From NCBI GenBank assembly GCA_964450835.1, contig CAYVEQ010000004.1:1-63294 (forward strand): DNA of 63,294 bases, read 5' to 3'. A model generated the notes under the pieces. That model did not search any database, was not told the origin of the DNA, and saw only the letters and a program-made list of their open reading frames with translations. A program made the translations under genes and the position numbers. Every line of letters starts with the position of its first letter. The first letter of the stretch is position 1. Below are positions 15,660 through 23,573 of the stretch, piece by piece. This DNA comes from Caccocola sp964450835. Its GTDB lineage: Bacteria; Synergistota; Synergistia; Synergistales; Synergistaceae.

Positions 15660-17198
15660 ATGAAAAAAGAAAATAAAATCCTTATAATTGACTGCGGCTC
15701 TCAATACACGCAGCTGATTGCGCGCCGCGTCCGCGAGCTCGGCGTATACAGCGAAATACTTTTCTGGGACTCGCCTGAAGAAAAACTTAAAGCGGCACAG
15801 CCTTCCGGAATAATCCTCTCCGGCGGCCCGCGCAGCGTGCTTGACGAGGACGCCCCTTCGCTGCCGGACGGACTCATAAAGGCGGGCGTTCCGGTGCTCG
15901 GGATATGCTACGGCATGCAGCTCCTCGCCCACGCTTCTGGCGGGACGGTCGAACGCGGTGAATCGGCGGAATACGGCAGAGCATCCGTAAATTTAGAGGG
16001 CGGACGCCTTTTCACACGCTGCGCGGGGGACAAAAAACTCGACGTATGGATGAGCCACTGGGACGAGGTAAAGAGCCTGCCCGAAGGCTTTCGTGTCACG
16101 GCCCGCAGCGAAAGCGGCGCGATGGCCGGCTTTGAATCGGAGGACGGCATGGTGACCGCTCTGCAATTCCACCCGGAAGTCGCACATACGCCGAAAGGAC
16201 GGGAAATACTCTCCGCTTTCATATTCGACATATGCGGCTGCAAAGCCGAATGGACGCTCGGCACGGAATGGATCGACCGCGAGATAGAAAAAATACGCGG
16301 GAAGGTCGGAGACGGCACGGTTATATGCGGCCTTTCCGGAGGCGTTGACTCGACCGTTTCGGCCGTCATAACGCAGCGCGCGATCGGCGACAGGCTTCAC
16401 TGTATATTCGTCGATCACGGAATGCTGCGCAAGGACGAAGGCGCTCAGGTAATGGAGACATACCGCTCGCTCAACCTCAACGTCCGCTACGCGGACGCGG
16501 GCGGCCGTTTTCTCACCGCTCTCGAAGGCGTTACAGAACCTGAACGCAAACGCAAAATAATAGGCGAGCTTTTTATACGGGTTTTTGAAGAAGAGGCTCG
16601 CAGACTCGGAGGCTCCGACTGGCTGCTTCAGGGAACGATTTACCCCGACGTTGTAGAAAGCGGGCACGGCGGCGGCGGCGTCATCAAAAGCCACCACAAC
16701 GTCGGCGGACTGCCGGAGGACATGAAAATGGGGCTGCTTGAGCCGCTTCATGATCTTTTCAAAGACGAAGTGCGCAGGGTCGGCAAGGTGCTGGGTATAG
16801 CGCCGCATTTTCTTGAACGCCATCCCTTCCCCGGGCCGGGTCTTGCCGTCCGCTGCCTCGGAGAACTCACTAAAGAGCGCCTCGACATACTGCGCGAGGC
16901 GGACGCGATTTTCATAGAAGAAATACGCAAAGCCGGTCTTTACAATGATATATGGCAGGCCTTCTGCGCTCTGCTGCCTGTCCGCAGCGTCGGGGTAGTA
17001 GGCGACGTGCGCACCTACGGCGAAACTGTAGCGCTGCGCGCCGTGTCGTCGCTTGACGCTATGACGGCCGAATGGGTAAGGATGCCTTACGACCTTCTCG
17101 ATACTGTCGCGCGCCGTATCTGCAACGAAGTCCCGCAGGTGAACCGCGTCGTGCTGGACATCACGTCAAAGCCGCCGGCGACGATCGAGTGGGAGTAG
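15660..17198 (+). CDS. guaA: GMP synthase (glutamine-hydrolysing)
   Basis: 512 residues, full length. It converts XMP, ATP and glutamine to GMP. The N-terminal class I glutamine amidotransferase has nucleophile Cys83 in 'GICYGMQLLAH' and the His-Glu pair in 'LQFHPEVAHT' near 170. The ATP-pyrophosphatase domain has the PP-loop 'GLSGGVDSTVSA' near 223-234. The dimerisation domain ends in 'RVVLDITSKPPATIEWE', the usual GuaA terminus. It appears monocistronic with a leader of about 125 nt. Confidence 0.97.
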   Translation: MKKENKILIIDCGSQYTQLIARRVRELGVYSEILFWDSPEEKLKAAQPSGIILSGGPRSVLDEDAPSLPDGLIKAGVPVLGICYGMQLLAHASGGTVERGESAEYGRASVNLEGGRLFTRCAGDKKLDVWMSHWDEVKSLPEGFRVTARSESGAMAGFESEDGMVTALQFHPEVAHTPKGREILSAFIFDICGCKAEWTLGTEWIDREIEKIRGKVGDGTVICGLSGGVDSTVSAVITQRAIGDRLHCIFVDHGMLRKDEGAQVMETYRSLNLNVRYADAGGRFLTALEGVTEPERKRKIIGELFIRVFEEEARRLGGSDWLLQGTIYPDVVESGHGGGGVIKSHHNVGGLPEDMKMGLLEPLHDLFKDEVRRVGKVLGIAPHFLERHPFPGPGLAVRCLGELTKERLDILREADAIFIEEIRKAGLYNDIWQAFCALLPVRSVGVVGDVRTYGETVALRAVSSLDAMTAEWVRMPYDLLDTVARRICNEVPQVNRVVLDITSKPPATIEWE

Positions 17199-17438
17199 AG
17201 TTTAAGGCTGCCGGAACCCGTGCCGTGCGGCGCAGGCCCGTTCTGTTTCGCGCAGGGGCCGTTCATACCGGGCGGCAGAATAGGGAGACGTTCTGATTCT
17301 TCTCTCGCCGTGATCGGGGCGCGCAGCGCAATTATACTTCATCCGCGGCGCGTTTATTTTTTGTTTTCGCGCGGCGGCTTTTATTGCGCGGCAGGTTCAT
17401 AAGCATTATACTTTTTCTTATATTGCGGAGGTGGCGGC

Positions 17439-17711
17439 TTGCGTCTTGATAAATATTTGAAACAGTCGCGCCTTGTGAAGCGCAGGACGGCAGCTCAGGA
17501 AATGATTGAAATAGGAGCCGTCAGGCTCAACGGCAGACAGTGCAAGTCCTCCGCCGAGGTGCGCGGCGGCGACACGGTAGAGATCGCCTATCCGAGGCGT
17601 GTGCTCGGCGTAACGGTGGAATGCGCCGACGAAGCGGCGCTCAAACGGGGCGCCGTTGCTTATTCCGTTAAAGAAGAAAGACAGGTCGTCCATGACGGGA
17701 AGCCATGGTGA
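17439..17711 (+). CDS. S4-domain RNA-binding protein (RqcP/HslR-like)
   Basis: 90 residues, almost entirely an S4 RNA-binding domain: 'MRLDKYLKQSRLVKRRTAAQ' at the start and 'GAVRLNGRQCKSSAEVRGGDTVEI' in the middle. The size and the opening match RqcP (formerly YabO), which helps RqcH add alanine tails to stalled nascent chains on 50S subunits; HslR is a related alternative. It starts at TTG 17439 with GGAGGTGG eight nt upstream. The rex gene follows 84 nt downstream on the same strand. Confidence 0.75.
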   Translation: MRLDKYLKQSRLVKRRTAAQEMIEIGAVRLNGRQCKSSAEVRGGDTVEIAYPRRVLGVTVECADEAALKRGAVAYSVKEERQVVHDGKPW

Positions 17712-17795
17712 TTTCATTAAGAACGGGAAATTTTTCGTAAAGACGCGGTAAGCGCGGAGGCGGTGTCTCGCGATGAAGGAGGACGGGCGTTCGTT

Positions 17796-18434
17796 ATGAA
17801 GGTAGCGGAACCGACGGTAGAAAGACTGATACTCTATTACCGTATGCTTATACTGATGAAGGAAGAGGGGCGCAAGGTCGTTTCGTCACTGCAGATGGGC
17901 GATATGCTCGGCATCAAAGCCAGTCAGGTCAGAAAAGATCTGTCCTATTTCGGGGAGATCGGCAAGCGCGGGGTGGGGTACCACGTGAACAGGCTCTGCG
18001 CACATATAGAAAATATTCTGGCCTCTCCGCGCGTCTGGCATGTCGCTCTTGCCGGGGCGGGAAATCTCGGCACGGCTCTTATGAGACACGCCGCCTTTCA
18101 GAGTTATAAATTCAGCGTTGAGGCTCTCTTTGACGTCGACCCGGAGAAGGTCGGCAGGAAGCTGATGGGGGTCGACTGCTTTCACGTCGACGACATCGCC
18201 CGCGTAATGGAAGAGAGAAACGTCGAAGTGCTCATCCTCGCGGTACCGGCGTCGGCGGCGCAGTCCTGCGTCGACAAAGCCGCCGCTTCCCCCACGCTTA
18301 AAGGGATACTTTCCTTTACCCCTGCGACAGTCGTTGTTCCCGATAGGATTCTCGTATATCGCGTTGACATTTTTGTAGAACTTGAAAAAATTCTCTTCTT
18401 TCTTAAAGAACGGGAAAAACAGCTTTCGCTGTAA
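17796..18434 (+). CDS. rex: Redox-sensing transcriptional repressor Rex
   Basis: 212 residues from ATG 17796. The N-terminal winged helix ('ERLILYYRMLILMKEEGRKV', then 'GIKASQVRKDLSYFGEIGKR') binds operators. The Rossmann domain has 'VALAGAGNLGTALM' for NAD(H). When NADH rises the protein leaves DNA, so it reads the NADH/NAD+ ratio and controls fermentation and anaerobic genes. An in-frame GTG at 17763 is possible, but its nearest GGAGG is only 2 nt away; for ATG 17796, AAGGAGGA is 13 nt upstream. Confidence 0.94.
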   Translation: MKVAEPTVERLILYYRMLILMKEEGRKVVSSLQMGDMLGIKASQVRKDLSYFGEIGKRGVGYHVNRLCAHIENILASPRVWHVALAGAGNLGTALMRHAAFQSYKFSVEALFDVDPEKVGRKLMGVDCFHVDDIARVMEERNVEVLILAVPASAAQSCVDKAAASPTLKGILSFTPATVVVPDRILVYRVDIFVELEKILFFLKEREKQLSL

Positions 18435-18520
18435 AGCGAATGGTCAGGAATGTCAATGTCATGATAAAATAGCTTTTGTTACGCGCATTGGCGAATCGAA
18501 TAATATAAGGAGGAGTTTTT

Positions 18521-18991
18521 TTGGAACAGCAGAACGGAATAATGGGCATGATGCTGCCCCTCGCGATTTTCGCGGTGATTTTCTATTTTATGATTATCAG
18601 GCCTCAGAAGAAAAAACAAAAGGCGCATGACGATATGCTGGCCAGTATCAGCAGAGGAGACACGGTAGTCACGGCGGGCGGATTTTTCGGCGTAGTCCGC
18701 GAGATACTCGACGACAGTTATTTGATCGAACTTGACGAAGGTGTCAAGGCCCGCATACTCAAAAGCTCCGTTTCGATGAAGAGGAGCGAAGGCACGCCCG
18801 CGCCTCAGCAGCCGAAGAAAAAGAAATCCAAGAAAAACGAACAGCAGTCACAGCCTGTAAAACAGGAAGAAGCGGCCCCGGCGCCCGAAGAGCCCGCCGT
18901 TGAAGAAAAACCGGCGGAGACCGCGGAGCCCGCAGCGACGCAGGACGCTCCAGCGGAAGAAAAGCCGCGCCAGGTCGGCGAAGGTTTTTAG
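18521..18991 (+). CDS. yajC: Sec translocase accessory subunit YajC
   Basis: 156 residues. One N-terminal membrane segment (about 8-27) precedes the YajC signature 'IIRPQKKKQKAHDDMLASI' and 'GDTVVTAGGFFGVVREI'. The C-terminal third is a long Lys/Glu/Pro/Ala-rich tail, longer than in E. coli YajC (110 residues). It starts at TTG 18521 behind AAGGAGGAG. It is the first gene of yajC-secD-secF, whose products drive late steps of protein export with the proton gradient. Confidence 0.93.
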   Translation: MEQQNGIMGMMLPLAIFAVIFYFMIIRPQKKKQKAHDDMLASISRGDTVVTAGGFFGVVREILDDSYLIELDEGVKARILKSSVSMKRSEGTPAPQQPKKKKSKKNEQQSQPVKQEEAAPAPEEPAVEEKPAETAEPAATQDAPAEEKPRQVGEGF

Positions 18992-19101
18992 AAAAAGAGA
19001 AAGTCCGGCAAAAACTCAACGTCCTGAAAAAATTCTGACATTTATACGGAGAGGGCGGTATCTGTGGGGTCAGCTCCGTTTTTCTGGTGAGGAGGCATGT
19101 G

Positions 19102-20484
19102 ATGCTAAAAAGAGACAAGTGGCGGCTTATCGTCGTAGTCGCCGTTATCGTCATAGCCGCAGTGGTGGCCTTCCCGATAAAAGGGAAAATGCGTCTGGGG
19201 CTTGACCTGAGCGGAGGAGTTCATATCGTTTTGCAGGCGAAGGGCACTCCGGAGAACCCGCTTACGCCGGACAGCCTCGAGCGGCTTCTTGTCGTTCTGC
19301 GCTCGAGGATTGACCAGTACGGCATTGTCGAGCCCATCATTCAGCGCGAAGGCGACGACCGCATCGCTATAGGGCTGCCGGGCGTTGACGACCCGGAGGC
19401 CGCGATTGACCTTATCGGCCGCACCGCCGTCCTTCAGTTCCGTCAGGTGCTCGGCGAGTCGCCGAGAATACCGCTTGAACCCGTCCGCTCGAACTACGAC
19501 AGCGATGAGCAGTTCAAGGCGGCTCAGGAGCGCTGGCAGAGAGCGAAAGACGAAGTGGACTTTTACATAGGGCAGATGAAAGATGCTGTGAAAGACAACC
19601 CGGGGATGACCGTCGCGAACAGTGAAAACGGCAGCGCCTACCTGCTGGGAAAGCAGTATGTGGGAGGCGGCGATCTCACAAGGGCGGAGACTACGTTCGA
19701 CCAGTTCGGCAAGGCGGCTGTATCTCTTACCTTCAACCCCGAGGGCGCGAAGCTCTTTGACGACGCGACAGCGGCGAATATAAACAAGCAGATAGCTATT
19801 GTCCTCGACGGAACCGTTATTTCGGCCCCTGTCGTTCAGCAGCGCATATCCGGAGGCGAAGCGCAGATAACGGGCTCTTTCACGACCGAAGAGGCCAACC
19901 GCCTCGCCATTATGCTCCGCGCCGGCGCGCTCCCCGTTTCCGTTGAAATTCTGGAAAACAGATCCATCGGCCCGTCGCTGGGCGCGGACTCGGTGCACGA
20001 CGGCATCAAGTCCGGACTTATCGGAGCGGGGCTTGTCGTTGTGTTTATGATTATCTACTACGGCATGCTGGGGCTGGCCGCCGACATAGCCCTCTGCACA
20101 GCCATGCTGGTGCTTGTCGCAATGATGATAGCGCTTCACTCAACGCTGACTCTGCCCGGAATCGGAGGTATGGTTCTGACGATAGGCATGGCTGTCGACG
20201 GCAACATCTTAATCTATGAGCGAATGAAAGAAGAGCTGCGCACGGGAAAAACAACAATGGCGGCTCTTGACGCGGGATTCCGCAAAGCGCTTGTCGTCAT
20301 TCTCGACTCGAATATCACAACGCTTATAGCCGCGGCGATACTCTTTTACTTCGGCAGCGGCCCTATTCGCGGATTTGCCGTTACTCTCAGCATAGGGATC
20401 GTTGCGTCGGTTTTCTGCAACGTCGTAGTCACGCGCACGCTCCTCGGTGTAGCGCTATCGGCGCGCAGAAAACAGATTATATAG
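19102..20484 (+). CDS. secD: Protein translocase subunit SecD
   Basis: 460 residues. The N-terminal membrane helix (about 8-25) is followed by 'LGLDLSGGVHIVLQA', the SecD signature. A large periplasmic P1 domain comes next, then five C-terminal helices with 'IGMAVDGNILIYERMKEELR' and 'NITTLIAAAILFYFGSGPIRGFA'. ATG 19102 is preferred because GAGGAGG (19089-19095) lies 6 nt upstream. It forms a complex with SecF and YajC at the SecYEG channel. Confidence 0.96.
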   Translation: MLKRDKWRLIVVVAVIVIAAVVAFPIKGKMRLGLDLSGGVHIVLQAKGTPENPLTPDSLERLLVVLRSRIDQYGIVEPIIQREGDDRIAIGLPGVDDPEAAIDLIGRTAVLQFRQVLGESPRIPLEPVRSNYDSDEQFKAAQERWQRAKDEVDFYIGQMKDAVKDNPGMTVANSENGSAYLLGKQYVGGGDLTRAETTFDQFGKAAVSLTFNPEGAKLFDDATAANINKQIAIVLDGTVISAPVVQQRISGGEAQITGSFTTEEANRLAIMLRAGALPVSVEILENRSIGPSLGADSVHDGIKSGLIGAGLVVVFMIIYYGMLGLAADIALCTAMLVLVAMMIALHSTLTLPGIGGMVLTIGMAVDGNILIYERMKEELRTGKTTMAALDAGFRKALVVILDSNITTLIAAAILFYFGSGPIRGFAVTLSIGIVASVFCNVVVTRTLLGVALSARRKQII

Positions 20485-20500
20485 AAGAGAGGCGCGTAAG

Positions 20501-21382
20501 ATGACTTTTTTTGACGCTTCAAAACTCAACATCCCGTTCATCAAACACAGAAAAATACTTATCAGCATCAGCGTTTTTCTGGTTATCGTCTCCGTCGCGC
20601 TGCTTTCGACCAAGGGGCTGAATTTCGGCGTTGACTTCACCGGCGGCCTCGTACTGCAAATCGAGTTTGAACGGCCCGCTGACATCGGCGCTGTCCGTGC
20701 GGCTTTGGCGAAAATAGGGCAGGGAAGCGCGACTATACAGGCGTTCGACGACAAAACCATACTGCTGCGCTTCCAGGCTCAGGATGACAGCGTGCGCAAG
20801 GCGGTTCTCGAAGTCATGGGGTCGGACATCGGCGCTTACAAGGTGCTTCGCATCGACACTATAGGCCCTGTAGTCGGCGGCGAGCTTCGCATGCAGGCAA
20901 TGTATTCGCTTGCCCTCGCGCTTATCGCGATACTGCTTTACATGGCCTACCGTTTCCGTTTCCGCTTCGGCGCGATGGCGGTTGTGGCTCTGATGCACGA
21001 CGTGATAATAATGCTCGGCGCGTACAGCCTGACGGGCAAGGAAATATCGGTCACATTCATCGCGGCAATACTTACTATCGCCGGATACTCTTTGAATGAC
21101 TCGATCGTTGTGCTTGACCGCATAAGAGAAAACTGGAACAGTGTCCGCTCTCTGGGTATAGACGTACTCGTCAACAGGTCTATCAACCAGACTCTTTCGC
21201 GCACCATCAACACGTCTCTTACGACGCTGCTTCCCGTCATAGCCATGTATATCTGGGGCGGCGAAGTGATCAGCAACTTCGCTTTCGCGTTTCTGGTCGG
21301 CATAATCGCAGGGACATACAGCTCGATTTGTATAACCGGCGGACTTCTCTCTCTCTGGTATCTGCGCTCGCCTAAATATTAA
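20501..21382 (+). CDS. secF: Protein translocase subunit SecF
   Basis: 293 residues, six predicted membrane helices. 'NFGVDFTGGLVLQIEFERP' after the first helix and 'YSLNDSIVVLDRIRENW' with 'TLSRTINTSLTTLLPVIAMY' near the C-terminus are SecF hallmarks. It is separated from secD by 16 nt and ends 20 nt before a strong terminator, closing the export operon. Confidence 0.96.
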   Translation: MTFFDASKLNIPFIKHRKILISISVFLVIVSVALLSTKGLNFGVDFTGGLVLQIEFERPADIGAVRAALAKIGQGSATIQAFDDKTILLRFQAQDDSVRKAVLEVMGSDIGAYKVLRIDTIGPVVGGELRMQAMYSLALALIAILLYMAYRFRFRFGAMAVVALMHDVIIMLGAYSLTGKEISVTFIAAILTIAGYSLNDSIVVLDRIRENWNSVRSLGIDVLVNRSINQTLSRTINTSLTTLLPVIAMYIWGGEVISNFAFAFLVGIIAGTYSSICITGGLLSLWYLRSPKY

Positions 21383-21402
21383 TCTTCTCCTAAAAAACAA
21401 AC

Positions 21403-21440
21403 AATCTCTCCCAAAGCCATATGCGGGAGAGATTTTTTTT
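21403..21440 (+). terminator. Intrinsic terminator of yajC-secDF
   Basis: Perfect 10-bp stem AATCTCTCCC (21403-21412) / GGGAGAGATT (21425-21434), continuing into a run of eight T. Confidence 0.93.
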
Positions 21441-21514
21441 ATGGTATCATATGTGCTGTATATGAAGATATGGCGCGGGTGAATGGCTCTTCCGCGCCGC
21501 AGGAGGGATATTTT

Positions 21515-21868
21515 TTGAAAAGCTACATCCTCGCGATTATTGTTACCATGTTCCTTTCGGCACTGTTTGCGTTTCAGAATATCGGCGACGTCACAGTTAA
21601 ATTCATCTTCTGGAGCTGGACGCTTCCGCAGGGAGTCTGGGAAGTCGTGCTTTTCTCCACCGGCGCCGCCATAATGTGGTTCTTTTCCCTTTTCTCCGTC
21701 TTTGAGGTCCGTTCAAGACTGAAGAAGCAGCTTAAAGAAAAAGACGAAAAAATAGCCTCTCTCGAACAGGAAAAGAAAGCCATACTGGACTCTTTTACCG
21801 TGAGGCAGCAGACGCAGGAATCACCGGAGCAGAAGAGCGGCGAGACACCCTCGGAAACGGCGGAATAA
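21515..21868 (+). CDS. LapA-domain (DUF1049) membrane protein
   Basis: 117 residues. Two membrane helices (about 3-22 and 42-62) flank 'FAFQNIGDVTVKFIFWSWTLP', the LapA-domain pattern. A cytoplasmic coiled coil ('RLKKQLKEKDEKIASLEQEKK') and a polar tail follow. E. coli LapA takes part in control of lipopolysaccharide assembly with LapB; here no lapB is adjacent, so the role is open. TTG 21515 is taken as the start because AGGAGGG (21501-21507) lies 7 nt upstream; the frame is open to 21470. The recJ start follows 3 nt after its stop. Confidence 0.8.
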   Translation: MKSYILAIIVTMFLSALFAFQNIGDVTVKFIFWSWTLPQGVWEVVLFSTGAAIMWFFSLFSVFEVRSRLKKQLKEKDEKIASLEQEKKAILDSFTVRQQTQESPEQKSGETPSETAE

Positions 21869-21871
21869 TCA

Positions 21872-23551
21872 TTGGTTGTCCGCTGCGCGAAAGAGTCCTT
21901 AAACATACACAAACAATCAGAAGTTTCAGCGCAGATAGCGACAAGGTTCAACTGTTCGCCCTTTCAGGCATCTCTCCTTGAAATGCGCGGGGTTACCGCG
22001 GACGTCTTGCCCGAAGATGTTGAGAACTGGCTTGCGCCCTATCTGCCGAATCTTCTTGAAAAACTTGATCTAGGAGCCGATAACGCGAAGGCGGTTTCTC
22101 TTGTCCGCGCCTTGGACTCGTCGTCGAACGTCGTCGTCTACGGCGACTACGACGTAGACGGCATATCGGCCACCGCTGTCGCAATGGAACTCGCGCTCTC
22201 GAAGGGCGCTCACGTCCGCTATTTTATCCCTCACCGCTTTAATCAGGGCTACGGTCTGCACAAAGACGTGGCTCTGGCTGTCGCCACCAAACGCAAATGC
22301 GACCTTGTCATCGTGGCGGACTGCGGTACGCAGGATGTCGAATCCGTTGAAATTCTGAAAAATAACGGAATCCCGGTAGTAATATTTGATCATCATCTTG
22401 TAGAAGGAAAACGGGCCCTGAGCGACACTCTGGTCAACCCGCAGATCTGCGGCGACGGCATGGCGAAATGCCTTTGCGCCACAGCCGTGCTCTGGTGCTG
22501 GATATGGCAAAATGAGCTGATGCCGCGGCACCGGCTCATGAAACTCCTTGACGTTGTGGCTCTCGCCACCATCGCCGACTGCGTTTCTCTCTCCTCCTCC
22601 CTCAACCGCGCGCTCGTGCGCGAAGGTATAAATTCGATAAGGTCAAAAGCACGCCCCGGACTTAATCTTCTGATCGAGCAGCTTGGCATCACGCCTTCGT
22701 CCGTAGACACGGAAGATCTCGCCATGCGGGTGATACCCTGCCTTAATGCGGCGGGCCGCCTCTATCTTGCGGATCTTGCCGTCGATGTGCTTTTTCCGGG
22801 CAATGACCTCGCCGGGAAAGTCGGCAGACTTATTACGCTGAACCGCAGAAGACGCGAACTCTCAACAAAAATAATGGAGCAGGTGGAAAGGTCGGACAGC
22901 GGCGGTTTCAGATATGTCCTGACCAATGAGGAATGGCCCGTCGGTGTGCTCAGCAGCGTCGCGAGCCGCATATGCGGCGACAGACGCGCGCCGGTGGCCT
23001 TGGCCGCCTCGGCAGGTGACAGCATAATGCGCGGCACGCTCCGTATGCCCTCGGGCGGAGACGCCGTGGGCGTGCTCAAACAGCTTTCGCCGCTTCTTAA
23101 CACATGGGGCGGACACCGCCTTGCCGCAGGCTTCAGCGTGAAAATGGAAAACTGGCGCGCCGTGCGCGAAAAGATGGAGGAAATCCTGTCCGGGGTGAAA
23201 GTAGTCGGAGAAAAAGAAGAACTGCTCCTCTGGAACCCTGCGAATCTGGATATAAAAACATGGACGGAGGCCTCCGCGCTCGGGCCTTTCGGCATGGACA
23301 ACCCGGCGCCGATGCTTTACGCGCCCTACAACGGGAAAATGTCGCTTTCGCCTCTCGGCAAAGACGGCAAGCATGTTAAAGTTTCGCTTGGCGCGGTGTC
23401 GCTGATTGCCTTCGGCGCGGCGGATATGTTCAGCGGAGGCTGCGGCTGGCTCGACGGGTGGGTTTACAAACCTCGGCTGGACACATGGCGCAACGTCACC
23501 TCACTCCAGCTTGTTCTGGAAAAAATGGTAGCCCGCGAACCGGAAAACTGA
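21872..23551 (+). CDS. recJ: Single-stranded-DNA-specific exonuclease RecJ
   Basis: 559 residues, DHH phosphoesterase superfamily. It degrades single-stranded DNA 5' to 3' in recombination and repair. Metal-binding motifs in order are 'VYGDYDVDGISATA' (residues 90-103), 'IVADCGTQD' near 146, the DHH motif 'VVIFDHHLVEG' near 170, and 'VIPCLNAAGRL' near 290. The DHHA1 motif 'TWGGHRLAAGFSV' lies near 411. An OB-like C-terminal part closes the protein. It starts at TTG, 3 nt after the LapA-like gene, so it is translationally coupled. Confidence 0.94.
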   Translation: MVVRCAKESLNIHKQSEVSAQIATRFNCSPFQASLLEMRGVTADVLPEDVENWLAPYLPNLLEKLDLGADNAKAVSLVRALDSSSNVVVYGDYDVDGISATAVAMELALSKGAHVRYFIPHRFNQGYGLHKDVALAVATKRKCDLVIVADCGTQDVESVEILKNNGIPVVIFDHHLVEGKRALSDTLVNPQICGDGMAKCLCATAVLWCWIWQNELMPRHRLMKLLDVVALATIADCVSLSSSLNRALVREGINSIRSKARPGLNLLIEQLGITPSSVDTEDLAMRVIPCLNAAGRLYLADLAVDVLFPGNDLAGKVGRLITLNRRRRELSTKIMEQVERSDSGGFRYVLTNEEWPVGVLSSVASRICGDRRAPVALAASAGDSIMRGTLRMPSGGDAVGVLKQLSPLLNTWGGHRLAAGFSVKMENWRAVREKMEEILSGVKVVGEKEELLLWNPANLDIKTWTEASALGPFGMDNPAPMLYAPYNGKMSLSPLGKDGKHVKVSLGAVSLIAFGAADMFSGGCGWLDGWVYKPRLDTWRNVTSLQLVLEKMVAREPEN

Positions 23552-23573
23552 TTGAAAGAGTGGCGGTCGGCCA

